Positions 1-5,601 of a stretch of 5,814 bases of DNA are shown here, one piece after another. The notes below the pieces were generated by a model. The model was not told where the DNA came from. It saw only the letters and a list, made by a program, of their open reading frames with translations, and ran no database searches. Every line of letters starts with the position of its first letter. The first letter of the stretch is position 1. This stretch comes from Prevotellaceae bacterium (GTDB taxonomy: Bacteria; Bacteroidota; Bacteroidia; Bacteroidales; Bacteroidaceae). The stretch is taken from the NCBI GenBank assembly GCA_003150315.1, contig QAML01000031.1:1-5814 (forward strand). The letters run 5' to 3'. A program made the position numbers and the translations under genes.

Positions 1-451
1 TCTGCTGCTTCTATTGCGTTCTCTGTCAGGTTTCCCAAAATCACATTCAGATCAAATGCTGATATACACAAATCAGATGGTACCCGTACCTCATACTCTA
101 CATGATTCAGTTTCTTTTTTGCCTGTCCCAGAAGATAATTTAGCAGACTGTCAAGATTCTTGTTCCCACAACTGACCAGTTCAGACTGGTTCTGCATATA
201 CTCCCCCATGTCCTGTATATATTTCTGAATTTCTTCATTATTCTGATTTCCAGCCATAAATGCAAGTTCTCCCAGATGATTTTCCAGGTCATGGCGTAGA
301 GCTTTTACTTTCTCTTCCGATTGCATCAACACATCCAACTGGTGAGAATAAATGAGCATTTGTTTTTCCATAAGAGATTGTTCTTCCAGTTTCTTATACG
401 CACTTATCAGAACATCATATAAATAGAAAATCTAGTTATCAACGCAAACAT
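1..451 (-). pseudogene. GHKL-family sensor histidine kinase, sensor domain deleted and frame broken, 3' end beyond window
   Basis: AgrC-like kinases of this family sense a peptide or envelope signal through an N-terminal bundle of membrane helices and phosphorylate a LytTR regulator. Read directly: the frame ending at base 3 encodes IFYLYDVLISAYKKLEEQ, a helical linker, then the H-box LRHDLENH (histidine codon at 291-293) and the N-box ILGNLTENAIEAA (41-3). The rest of the ATPase domain lies off the left edge. The expected start, ATG at 451-449, abuts the regulator's stop as TAAATG. It reads only MFALITRFSIYMMF and then TGA at 409-407. The kinase frame itself is closed upstream by TAG at 434-432. 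There is no room for the usual roughly 190-residue membrane domain, so an out-of-frame internal deletion near 451-434 is the simplest explanation. An internal ATG at 371-369, with GGAAGA 10 nt upstream, could restart a soluble kinase. Confidence 0.8.
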
Positions 452-1174
452 TTACTCTCTGTCCCTCCACACACGTTCCGCCAGTTGCTTTCTCACTGAT
501 TTCCGATATGGCTGGCTGATCGGAATTGTATCTCCGTTTTTCATTTTCACAGATTCATAAGAACATTCTTCGATATAATCAAAATTGATCAGGTACGACT
601 GATGAATCTGAATGAAATTTCCCGGAATTTTCTTTGCTATTTCTTTCAGTTTGCCATTAAATTCTTTCTGTCCGTCTTTTAAAACCAGATGCACTTTTTT
701 ATTCTGACTGCTGAAATACAGAATATCTTTATACAGCACCTTGAAATAATATCCACTGACAAAGTACTCGAAAATACCTTTTCTGACTTCTGAAATTTTC
801 TGAATCCTGTCCATGACATTCCCAACTTTTATTTTGTCTAAAGGTTTGATCAGAAAATCTGTCGGCTGTACACGAAATAAATCCATCGCATAACTGCTGT
901 TCGCTGAAATGTAAACAATTGCAGTTTCCATGTTTTCCTGCTCTTCTCTTATAAACCGTCCCACTTCAATTCCATTTGTTGTCAGTAATTCTATATCCAG
1001 AAACAACACATCCGAAATCTGCTCTTTCTCTCTCAGAAATCTGCACAGACTCTCTCCTCTGTGCCAAATATCAATATCCATCTGAATTTTATTTTGTTCC
1101 GCATAATCATAAAGCATTCTTTCCAATTCAGCACAAACGCCCTCATCGTCATCACAAATGCCAATATATAACAT
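452..1174 (-). CDS. LytTR-family response regulator (AgrA/VirR-like)
   Basis: This is a 240-residue cytoplasmic transcription regulator. The N-terminal receiver domain (about 1-125) shows acidic residues D8-D9, the phosphoacceptor aspartate D60 in VLFLDIEL, the switch serine S90 in VYIS and the conserved lysine K110 in FLIKPL, so phosphorylation chemistry looks intact. The C-terminal half (about 135-235) is a LytTR DNA-binding domain, with DILYFSS, the stretch FIQIHQSYLINFDYI and the terminal ISQPYRKSVRKQL. The start is supported by AAGGAG 6 nt upstream of ATG and by a sigma-A promoter at 1228-1200. Its cognate kinase gene follows with zero spacing but is broken, so the regulator may now act unphosphorylated or take phosphate from another kinase. 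LytTR proteins typically bind tandem direct repeats spaced about 21 bp. The only such repeat seen here is at 5499-5529, making that the natural candidate target (inference). Confidence 0.93.
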   Translation of the reverse strand: MLYIGICDDDEGVCAELERMLYDYAEQNKIQMDIDIWHRGESLCRFLREKEQISDVLFLDIELLTTNGIEVGRFIREEQENMETAIVYISANSSYAMDLFRVQPTDFLIKPLDKIKVGNVMDRIQKISEVRKGIFEYFVSGYYFKVLYKDILYFSSQNKKVHLVLKDGQKEFNGKLKEIAKKIPGNFIQIHQSYLINFDYIEECSYESVKMKNGDTIPISQPYRKSVRKQLAERVWRDRE

Positions 1175-1199
1175 TTTCTACTCCTTTCATACTACCAGA

Positions 1200-1228
1200 A
1201 GTATATAACCATTGGCATTCTTTTTCAA
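1200..1228 (-). promoter_or_regulatory. Sigma-A promoter of the response regulator gene
   Basis: On the minus strand TTGAAA (1228-1223), a 17-nt spacer and TATACT (1205-1200) match the housekeeping consensus at 4 of 6 and 5 of 6 positions. The predicted start near 1193 leaves a leader of about 19 nt carrying AAGGAG (1186-1181). The regulator and kinase are therefore probably expressed at a basal level independently of the transporter genes. Confidence 0.7.
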
Positions 1229-1231
1229 TAT

Positions 1232-1347
1232 AAAAATAATCACACTCCCAAAGCTCTGGAAACTATAGCAATCCTCGTAAATAATGCATCTTAATCCAGC
1301 CCATCAGAGTGTGAAATCCCGCGTCAGAGTGGTGAGAATTTTTCTGT
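1232..1347. repeat. Possible MITE-like insertion with imperfect terminal inverted repeats
   Basis: The left end (1232-1247, AAAAATAATCACACTC) and the complement of the right end (1343-1327, AAAAATTCTCACCACTC) align at 14 of 17 positions with one gap. An 8-bp direct repeat, CAATATAA, occurs at 1226-1233 and again at 1348-1355, roughly where a target duplication would be, although the boundaries do not match exactly. Inside are an 8-bp inverted pair (1240-1247 and 1307-1314) and the octamer TCAGAGTG twice, 20 bp apart (1304 and 1324). No open reading frame is present. The interior appears richer in G+C than its surroundings. It could instead be only a terminator and spacer. Confidence 0.35.
1240..1314 (-). 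terminator. Large stem-loop after the ABC transporter genes, possible terminator
   Basis: The arms TCACACTC (1314-1307) and GAGTGTGA (1247-1240) are perfectly complementary over 8 bp. A second inner helix forms from CTGGA (1299-1295) and TCCAG (1260-1256). The minus-strand 3' side is followed by TTATTTTTAT. The loop is long and the T-run is interrupted, so termination may be weak. It lies between the ATPase stop and the regulator promoter, where a boundary is expected. Confidence 0.4.
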
Positions 1348-1411
1348 CAATATAATTTAACTTGTTGTGCTATAGATAAAATGAAATATAAACTATACGA
1401 AATATTTTTTC

Positions 1412-2068
1412 TTACTCTTTGACTATTTTTCGAAGTATTCCATCTTCCATCTCATATACTTCATCACATAGAATCTCTATATCCTCCCGATTATGACTTG
1501 CCAGTATAATCAGCTTATTTTCATTCTTCATCTTCAGCAAAAGCTCCCGGATTTCTGCTACACCATTTTTATCAAGACCATTCATTGGCTCATCCAAGAT
1601 CAGGATTGGTGGATCTTCCATAATAGCCTGGGCAAGTGCCAGCCTCTGCCGCATACCAAGCGAGAATTTTCCAACCGGGCGTTTCAATTTCGGATCAAGT
1701 CCAACTGTGTTTAACACTGAATGCAGATATGATTTATCTGGTCTATTTCGTATCGTGTACAGAAATTCAAGGTTATGGTAAGCACTCCAGTTTCGTAAGA
1801 ACCCAGGATCTTCGATAATGATCCCTGCCTCTGTAAGCATGTCCTTATCTTTCCCCATTACTTTTCCATTTACAGAAACCGTTCCTTCATCACAGGCCAG
1901 AAAGCCACAAATTGTTTTAAACAAAACCGTTTTCCCAGAGCCATTATGTCCGACCAGCCCATATATCCGGCCACTTTCACATCTGAGCGTGACATCCTTT
2001 AAGACTTTATTGTTCTTAAAACTCTTATTGACATGTGATACCTCTATGATATACTTTTTTTCATTCAC
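1412..2068 (-). CDS. ABC transporter ATP-binding protein, LanF/BcrA-like with an E-loop
   Basis: This 218-residue nucleotide-binding subunit is expected to sit on the inner membrane face and power the two permeases encoded just upstream. Visible motifs are Walker A GHNGSGKT (40-47), signature FSLGMRQ (135-141), Walker B ILILDE (155-160), D-loop near GLD (164-166) and H-loop H192. The Q-loop position reads IIIEDPGF, with glutamate E86 instead of glutamine. That substitution is characteristic of bacitracin-resistance and lantibiotic-immunity ATPases, so export of, or protection from, a membrane-active peptide is more likely than nutrient uptake. The start is GTG, chosen because AGGAGG lies 10 nt upstream (2084-2079). 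That site overlaps the stop of the preceding permease, implying coupled translation. Length is usual for this single-domain family, and all catalytic residues appear intact. Confidence 0.95.
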   Translation of the reverse strand: MNEKKYIIEVSHVNKSFKNNKVLKDVTLRCESGRIYGLVGHNGSGKTVLFKTICGFLACDEGTVSVNGKVMGKDKDMLTEAGIIIEDPGFLRNWSAYHNLEFLYTIRNRPDKSYLHSVLNTVGLDPKLKRPVGKFSLGMRQRLALAQAIMEDPPILILDEPMNGLDKNGVAEIRELLLKMKNENKLIILASHNREDIEILCDEVYEMEDGILRKIVKE

Positions 2069-2082
2069 AGCAGTTATTCCTC

Positions 2083-2946
2083 CTATATATCCTCGTTTTC
2101 CCAGTTGAACTCACACTTCTTTACTTTTATAAGAATCAAAATTATTAAAATAATGTTTCCTATTAACAAAAATGCAAACATATACTTTATAGATGGTACC
2201 CAATAGTATCCAAGCACAGGAGAGTTAACCTGCACTACCTTTGCCCATACAGTAGGGATAAATTTCGCAAGAATATATCGTATTTTAGGATGGATATTTA
2301 CCACAAAAAATAGCATTATCGTTAATGCTGCTGTAATTGAGACTGCCAAAATGTGGTTGAAATATAAGCTTATCATAAACATTAAGGAACTTAAAAACAT
2401 GGAAATAAATGTGCATATGACTATTGTAATGATCATTAATTGTAATGGTGAATATTTTCCTAAAATCTGATAATAAAACACATACTTCAGATTATACTGT
2501 ATTGCTGCATTTGTCATAGCAATCGTATGGATAAGCTTCCCCCATTGAAGGCTCCATTCTATCTGTGGAAGTAATGAAACAATTGAGCAAAATGCTGTAA
2601 AAACTACAAGAATAAAGGACCGAAAAAACGTTCCACCTAATTGTCCCAGAGCCCAACTTATACGTCCTGTTCTGATAATCTGGTACATATTACTGTGCTG
2701 CATATATGGAATATCTGAATTTATATAGATTATTCCGAACCAAAAAAGTATCAAAAAAGACAAATTTGAAATCATAAAAGGAAATACGCACCATGTTACC
2801 GGATATTTGATCGAGTAAGTCAATTCTCGCAGAGGATGATTGTAACTCCATATCGTTACGGCGATAATAATTGCAAATGTGATAGTCTTTATATTTCTTA
2901 TTTTCAGTAAAGTATTTTTCAAAATATATTTCATAATCTTAAACAT
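2083..2946 (-). CDS. ABC-2-type transporter permease (second subunit)
   Basis: This 287-residue integral membrane protein has about six hydrophobic helices, near residues 22-36, 50-75, 107-128, 168-192, 195-216 and 255-275, with lysine- and arginine-rich ends. The layout matches ABC-2 or BcrB-like permeases that partner an ATPase such as the one encoded next. The ATG follows the stop of the other permease by 3 nt, with AGAGG ending 9 nt upstream inside that gene, so the two should be co-translated and probably form a heterodimer. The stop overlaps the ATPase ribosome binding site. No accessory domain is seen. Assignment rests on topology and gene context because this family has little sequence conservation, and the substrate cannot be read from the sequence. 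Confidence 0.82.
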   Translation of the reverse strand: MFKIMKYILKNTLLKIRNIKTITFAIIIAVTIWSYNHPLRELTYSIKYPVTWCVFPFMISNLSFLILFWFGIIYINSDIPYMQHSNMYQIIRTGRISWALGQLGGTFFRSFILVVFTAFCSIVSLLPQIEWSLQWGKLIHTIAMTNAAIQYNLKYVFYYQILGKYSPLQLMIITIVICTFISMFLSSLMFMISLYFNHILAVSITAALTIMLFFVVNIHPKIRYILAKFIPTVWAKVVQVNSPVLGYYWVPSIKYMFAFLLIGNIILIILILIKVKKCEFNWENEDI

Positions 2947-2949
2947 ATT

Positions 2950-3720
2950 TTATAACCTCTTTTGAATCTTCTTGTATATCAAACAGCCTAATAGAATTGT
3001 TGGGATAATACTTATTAAAAGAATCAAACTAAAGCTTTCCCAGTCTTTATTCATTGGTCTATTATAGGCTCTGAAAATAAATACAGTATAAATAGTATTT
3101 CCAGAGCATTCTATCAGAATTTGATATATTATAATCGGTAATGCTAATACAGTGACACGATTATGAATATATAAAGAAAAATAACCAGCTAATACAGATA
3201 GTAATCCGGATAACAATCCAAGCTGCAAAGAGTACATTACGCAATATAAAAAATAATGCTCTTTTTTCAGTAATATGGAATAACTTCCATTCAGCAAAAC
3301 ATTCATACATCCCACAGACTCATTTACCCAATCTCCACCAGCTATACGTCCCGATAATAAAAAAAGTATCGTTCCTAAAACCATAACCAAAATTGCAGTT
3401 AAATAGATGAAAGCAATTTTGGTAACTACATATCTTTTTAAATTACTCCTGATCAATTCATATCGTATATATTTATTATCAAGATCTTCACAAAATACAG
3501 TAGCAAATGGAAATGCACAAAACACATATGCAATCATGATTCCCGAAAGCTCTGATCCCTGAATATATGTATCCAAAATATTTCCATTGATCAATCCTAT
3601 CTGTTCTGTAGAAAATAATATTGCAATACTTACTCCGATAATTGCCGCATATATCTTATAGCATTTTAAAAGTCTGCTTAAATCAGATTTTATGAGTAAA
3701 CCTTTGCTTTTGTAGTTCAA
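2950..3720 (-). CDS. ABC-2-type transporter permease (first subunit)
   Basis: This 256-residue membrane protein has about six predicted helices, near residues 24-42, 58-76, 100-125, 155-182, 188-206 and 229-250. The order is a charged N-terminus, then hydrophobic segments with short loops, then the cationic tail KKIQKRL. That is the usual build of ABC-2 permeases of the antimicrobial-peptide resistance type. The start is TTG at 3720-3718, supported by GGAG about 6 nt upstream. The same frame meets the stop of the preceding secreted-protein gene at 3741-3739, so no longer start is possible. Only 18 nt separate the two genes. It likely pairs with the other permease and the ATPase in one transporter. 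The function is inferred from topology and neighbours. Confidence 0.8.
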   Translation of the reverse strand: MNYKSKGLLIKSDLSRLLKCYKIYAAIIGVSIAILFSTEQIGLINGNILDTYIQGSELSGIMIAYVFCAFPFATVFCEDLDNKYIRYELIRSNLKRYVVTKIAFIYLTAILVMVLGTILFLLSGRIAGGDWVNESVGCMNVLLNGSYSILLKKEHYFLYCVMYSLQLGLLSGLLSVLAGYFSLYIHNRVTVLALPIIIYQILIECSGNTIYTVFIFRAYNRPMNKDWESFSLILLISIIPTILLGCLIYKKIQKRL

Positions 3721-3738
3721 CTTTTTCTCCAGCCTTTC

Positions 3739-4797
3739 CTATTCGAGATATATTTCTTCCCCCGAAACAGCATCTACTAAGGTAATGGATGTCGTATCAT
3801 CATCCTGAAGAATCTCAAAATACCAAACAGGGCTAACTTCCATCTGCTGCGCTTCATTCAGAAAAACTCTCTCATACAATTTTGCTCTGGTTATTTTGTA
3901 GGTTGATTCATTTAACAGGTTATTAAACTTATCAAAAACGACTGAAGCAATATCGTCAAATGCGAGAAAATTTATTTTTTGGTCTGATACATCAAATTTA
4001 TACATATATCCTGAGTAAGAAAGAATTTCTACGCCTCTCTTTGAATAAATCGCTTGAATAACAGAACTGTCTGGTGTATCATAAGCCAACTGTCTGCTAG
4101 TGTTCATCAATTCATGAAATACTGGCAATTTTTGGCTCATTTGTACGCCATAGACAAAATATGCATCATCTTCTTCTGTCCATGACTCCTTTCGGTGTTC
4201 TTCCATATCCAGCCCATCAGAAATCTGTTCATTTTCCAATTGACTCATAGCTTCATGATTTAAAGGATAAGCATCCCAGGATATATCAGTCGTATCAATG
4301 CCAATGTTTTCCAAATCTGAAGATACTTTTTCAATTACTGTATTCTTATCCATAAAAGAAACTGTCTGTTGTTCAAACCGTTCTTTATATTGAGGATCAC
4401 GTACTCCAATATATCCATAATACTTTGCGGTATCTGAACCATATGTAAAAGAGCTGTCAACGGATAATGTAGAGCCATCTGTAAAGACATAATAAACTCC
4501 TTCAGGATCTTCTGAAGACGCTGCCGGTATTGTCCCATTTTCTTTTACTTCTTTTCCCTGCGTGTAGATTGAAATCGTTTTGTCCATATCCGGATAAATT
4601 CGGCCTTTTGTTTTTTCTGAGTACATCTCAGTTTCTGAAAAATCCTTTGGAATTTCTAACTCACAATCAAACTTCACTTTTTCACTGCTTTTTTCATAGG
4701 TAGAAGGAAAATCCGCTGCAAAGCAAGTGTTAATACTATTGAAAAATATCAAACAACTAATTGTGATTTTTATAACTGCCATCGCTTTAATCTTCAT
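3739..4797 (-). CDS. Secreted protein of unknown function, PepSY/YycI-like C-terminal end
   Basis: I do not recognise this 352-residue protein with confidence. It begins with a typical Sec signal peptide: a basic start MKIK, a hydrophobic core to about residue 25 and a likely signal peptidase I site in CFAAD near 27-28. No lipobox or C-terminal anchor is visible, so it should be released or held by interactions. The mature part is rich in acidic residues, polar and presumably globular. The end, PVWYFEI followed by LVDAVSGEEIYLE, resembles the closing strands of PepSY or YycI-type domains, which often act as extracytoplasmic inhibitors or sensors; this is inference by pattern only. I chose ATG 4797 over the in-frame ATG 13 codons upstream because GGGAG lies 9 nt before it and the upstream ATG falls inside a terminator hairpin. 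It directly precedes the permease genes, so it may work with the transporter at the cell surface. Confidence 0.82.
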   Translation of the reverse strand: MKIKAMAVIKITISCLIFFNSINTCFAADFPSTYEKSSEKVKFDCELEIPKDFSETEMYSEKTKGRIYPDMDKTISIYTQGKEVKENGTIPAASSEDPEGVYYVFTDGSTLSVDSSFTYGSDTAKYYGYIGVRDPQYKERFEQQTVSFMDKNTVIEKVSSDLENIGIDTTDISWDAYPLNHEAMSQLENEQISDGLDMEEHRKESWTEEDDAYFVYGVQMSQKLPVFHELMNTSRQLAYDTPDSSVIQAIYSKRGVEILSYSGYMYKFDVSDQKINFLAFDDIASVVFDKFNNLLNESTYKITRAKLYERVFLNEAQQMEVSPVWYFEILQDDDTTSITLVDAVSGEEIYLE

Positions 4798-4817
4798 TGT
4801 TTTTCTCTCCCTTAGCG

Positions 4818-4847
4818 AAAAAGGCAAGATTTCCATCCTGCCTTTTT
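4818..4847 (-). terminator. Intrinsic terminator between the small secreted protein and the transporter genes
   Basis: AAAAAGGCAGGAT (4847-4835) and ATCTTGCCTTTTT (4830-4818) form a 13-bp stem with one G-T pair, closed by the four-base loop GGAA. The T-run is part of the 3' arm. It stands 16 nt past the stop of the 127-residue gene and 20 nt before the next start, so it should lower expression of everything downstream without blocking it fully. The flanking T-rich bases on the plus strand would also let it work in that direction. Confidence 0.8.
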
Positions 4848-4863
4848 CTTTTTAATATGAATA

Positions 4864-5247
4864 TTACGGTGTGTATCTTCCTTCAACATTCATGCCATTC
4901 AAACTCGAATGTGATGACATGAAATAATATACATGAGGTTTTGCCCAGCTTTTATATTTTCCCTTATTGCTTGGTGCAGTACGGCTAATATCCTTCGTCT
5001 CGGAAAAGACATGCTGATTCTCCAACTGATATGATCGACACGACAATGTTCCATAACTGCTGAAATATGTACCAGTCACATAAAATTTTTGTTCATCATC
5101 TGACTTTGGTATTCTCTTTGATTTAGGATCTCCCGGAACTGTCACATTAAACCGGACAGTATCAGCCATTACGGGCATTGCAGACCCAGTCAGGCATAAT
5201 GCAGTTACAAATCCCAAAATAACCTTTTTTAATTTCTTGCTTAGCAT
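4864..5247 (-). CDS. Small secreted basic protein, candidate effector or bacteriocin-like product
   Basis: This is a 127-residue product of unrecognised family. It has a strong Sec signal peptide: a basic MLSKKLKK start, hydrophobic core VILGFVTALCLTG and cleavage expected after VMA at residue 28. The mature protein would be about 99 residues, rich in serine, tyrosine and lysine, net basic, with a single cysteine (in LSCRS) and a C-terminal GRYTP. The overall build, a signal peptide, a polar beta-rich body and a terminal aromatic-Thr-Pro, recalls small secreted Firmicutes proteins found beside BcrAB-like transporters (DUF2712-like or lactococcin 972-like loci). I cannot confirm membership. 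There is no double-glycine leader and no cluster of Ser, Thr and Cys as in lantibiotics. The start is ATG 5247 because AGGAGG sits 8 nt upstream (5261-5256); an in-frame ATG 13 codons earlier lies upstream of that site. It is the first gene after the regulated promoter and is followed by a terminator, as expected for an abundant product. Confidence 0.85.
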   Translation of the reverse strand: MLSKKLKKVILGFVTALCLTGSAMPVMADTVRFNVTVPGDPKSKRIPKSDDEQKFYVTGTYFSSYGTLSCRSYQLENQHVFSETKDISRTAPSNKGKYKSWAKPHVYYFMSSHSSLNGMNVEGRYTP

Positions 5248-5320
5248 ACATTTGACCTCCTGTTTATTTTTTGTCATTTTAACCACGCGCGTAATTTGCA
5301 GTAAACCAACGACAAGTGTT

Positions 5321-5349
5321 ATTATAGCTATAAATGAGCAAATTTGAAA
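5321..5349 (-). promoter_or_regulatory. Possible second promoter close to the small secreted protein gene
   Basis: A perfect TATAAT (5326-5321) is preceded, 17 nt upstream, by only a weak -35 match, TTTCAA (5349-5344). Transcription would start near 5314 and skip the leader stem, giving a 5' region of about 67 nt. It overlaps one arm of the inverted repeat, so the two elements may be mutually exclusive. Confidence 0.35.
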
Positions 5350-5455
5350 AAATGTACAAAACTATCCTGCTAATTTCATAAACGCTTCAAAATCAACACT
5401 GGATTTAAGGTGTCTTTTTTTTTATGCAAAATCACGAACTTGCTCATTTATAGTT
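5326..5455 (-). promoter_or_regulatory. Structured 5' leader closed by a 14-bp perfect inverted repeat
   Basis: CTATAAATGAGCAA (5453-5440 on the minus strand) is perfectly complementary to TTGCTCATTTATAG (5341-5328), with 98 nt between the arms. In minus-strand RNA the helix extends inward by one G-U and two U-A pairs to 17 pairs. In plus-strand RNA the same position would be an A-C mismatch, so the pairing favours a role in the transcript of the downstream gene. The 5' arm starts within about 5 nt of the start predicted for the promoter at 5493-5465, placing the structure at the extreme 5' end of the message. No known riboswitch motif is recognised inside the loop, which is A- and T-rich. 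Confidence 0.55.
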
Positions 5456-5464
5456 TGTATTTAA

Positions 5465-5493
5465 ATAATAGCATATTTATTGCAAAATTTTCT
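5465..5493 (-). promoter_or_regulatory. Probable activated promoter with extended -10
   Basis: The minus strand shows TGC followed by TATTAT (5470-5465), an extended -10 matching 5 of 6 bases. At 17 nt spacing the -35 position (5493-5488) reads AGAAAA, essentially no match. A poor -35 with a tandem repeat just upstream is the pattern of promoters that need a LytTR-type activator. The predicted start near 5458 gives a leader of about 210 nt. The same stretch between 5660 and 5248 otherwise holds no supported gene. Confidence 0.5.
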
Positions 5494-5498
5494 GAAAC

Positions 5499-5529
5499 GG
5501 CGAAATTCATATATAAATTGGCGAAATTC
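5499..5529 (-). promoter_or_regulatory. Tandem 10-bp direct repeat, putative LytTR regulator binding site
   Basis: GGCGAAATTC occurs perfectly twice on the plus strand, at 5499-5508 and 5520-5529 (GAATTTCGCC in the reading direction). The start-to-start distance is 21 bp, two helical turns. Their centres fall at about -45 and -66 from the predicted start. LytTR proteins such as AgrA, VirR and PlnC bind direct repeats with this period next to a weak -35. The repeat itself does not match the published general LytTR consensus well, so assignment to the regulator at 452-1174 is inference. Confidence 0.55.
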
Positions 5530-5601
5530 GTTTTTTCAGAATATATTGTGGTTTTTTATAAGGTTTTCTGTCACAATATTTTCCCTCTTGACTAATTTTC
5601 T

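Noticed and set aside
976..1233. 85-residue open frame on the plus strand
   Set aside because: It lies antisense to the well-supported response regulator, has no convincing ribosome binding site and has no recognisable motif.
1263..1375. Inverted pair CTATAGCA (1263-1270) and TGCTATAG (1368-1375)
   Set aside because: Only 8 bp with 97 nt between, AT-rich and not aligned with other elements; probably chance.
1493..2108. Three overlapping plus-strand open frames (1493-1714, 1636-1818, 1818-2108)
   Set aside because: All are antisense shadows of the ABC ATPase, whose motifs are complete in the minus-strand frame.
4335..4538. 67-residue minus-strand open frame
   Set aside because: It is an out-of-frame shadow inside the 352-residue secreted protein gene.
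4681..4797. Possible lipoprotein signal in the 352-residue protein (cysteines at residues 15 and 25)
   Set aside because: Neither cysteine follows a lipobox-like L-[AS]-[GA] pattern; a signal peptidase I site fits better.
5248..5286. Longer start (13 extra codons) for the 127-residue secreted protein
   Set aside because: AGGAGG lies inside this stretch with ideal spacing to the ATG at 5247, and the signal peptide begins properly there.
5536..5574. 12-codon frame starting with GTG on the minus strand, with GAGGG 8 nt upstream
   Set aside because: The ribosome binding site is good, but the frame is too short, lies between a terminator and the predicted promoter, and has no sign of being transcribed.
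5410..5595. 61-residue plus-strand open frame in the control region
   Set aside because: Composition is that of random AT-rich DNA, there is no ribosome binding site, and it runs across the promoter and repeat elements.
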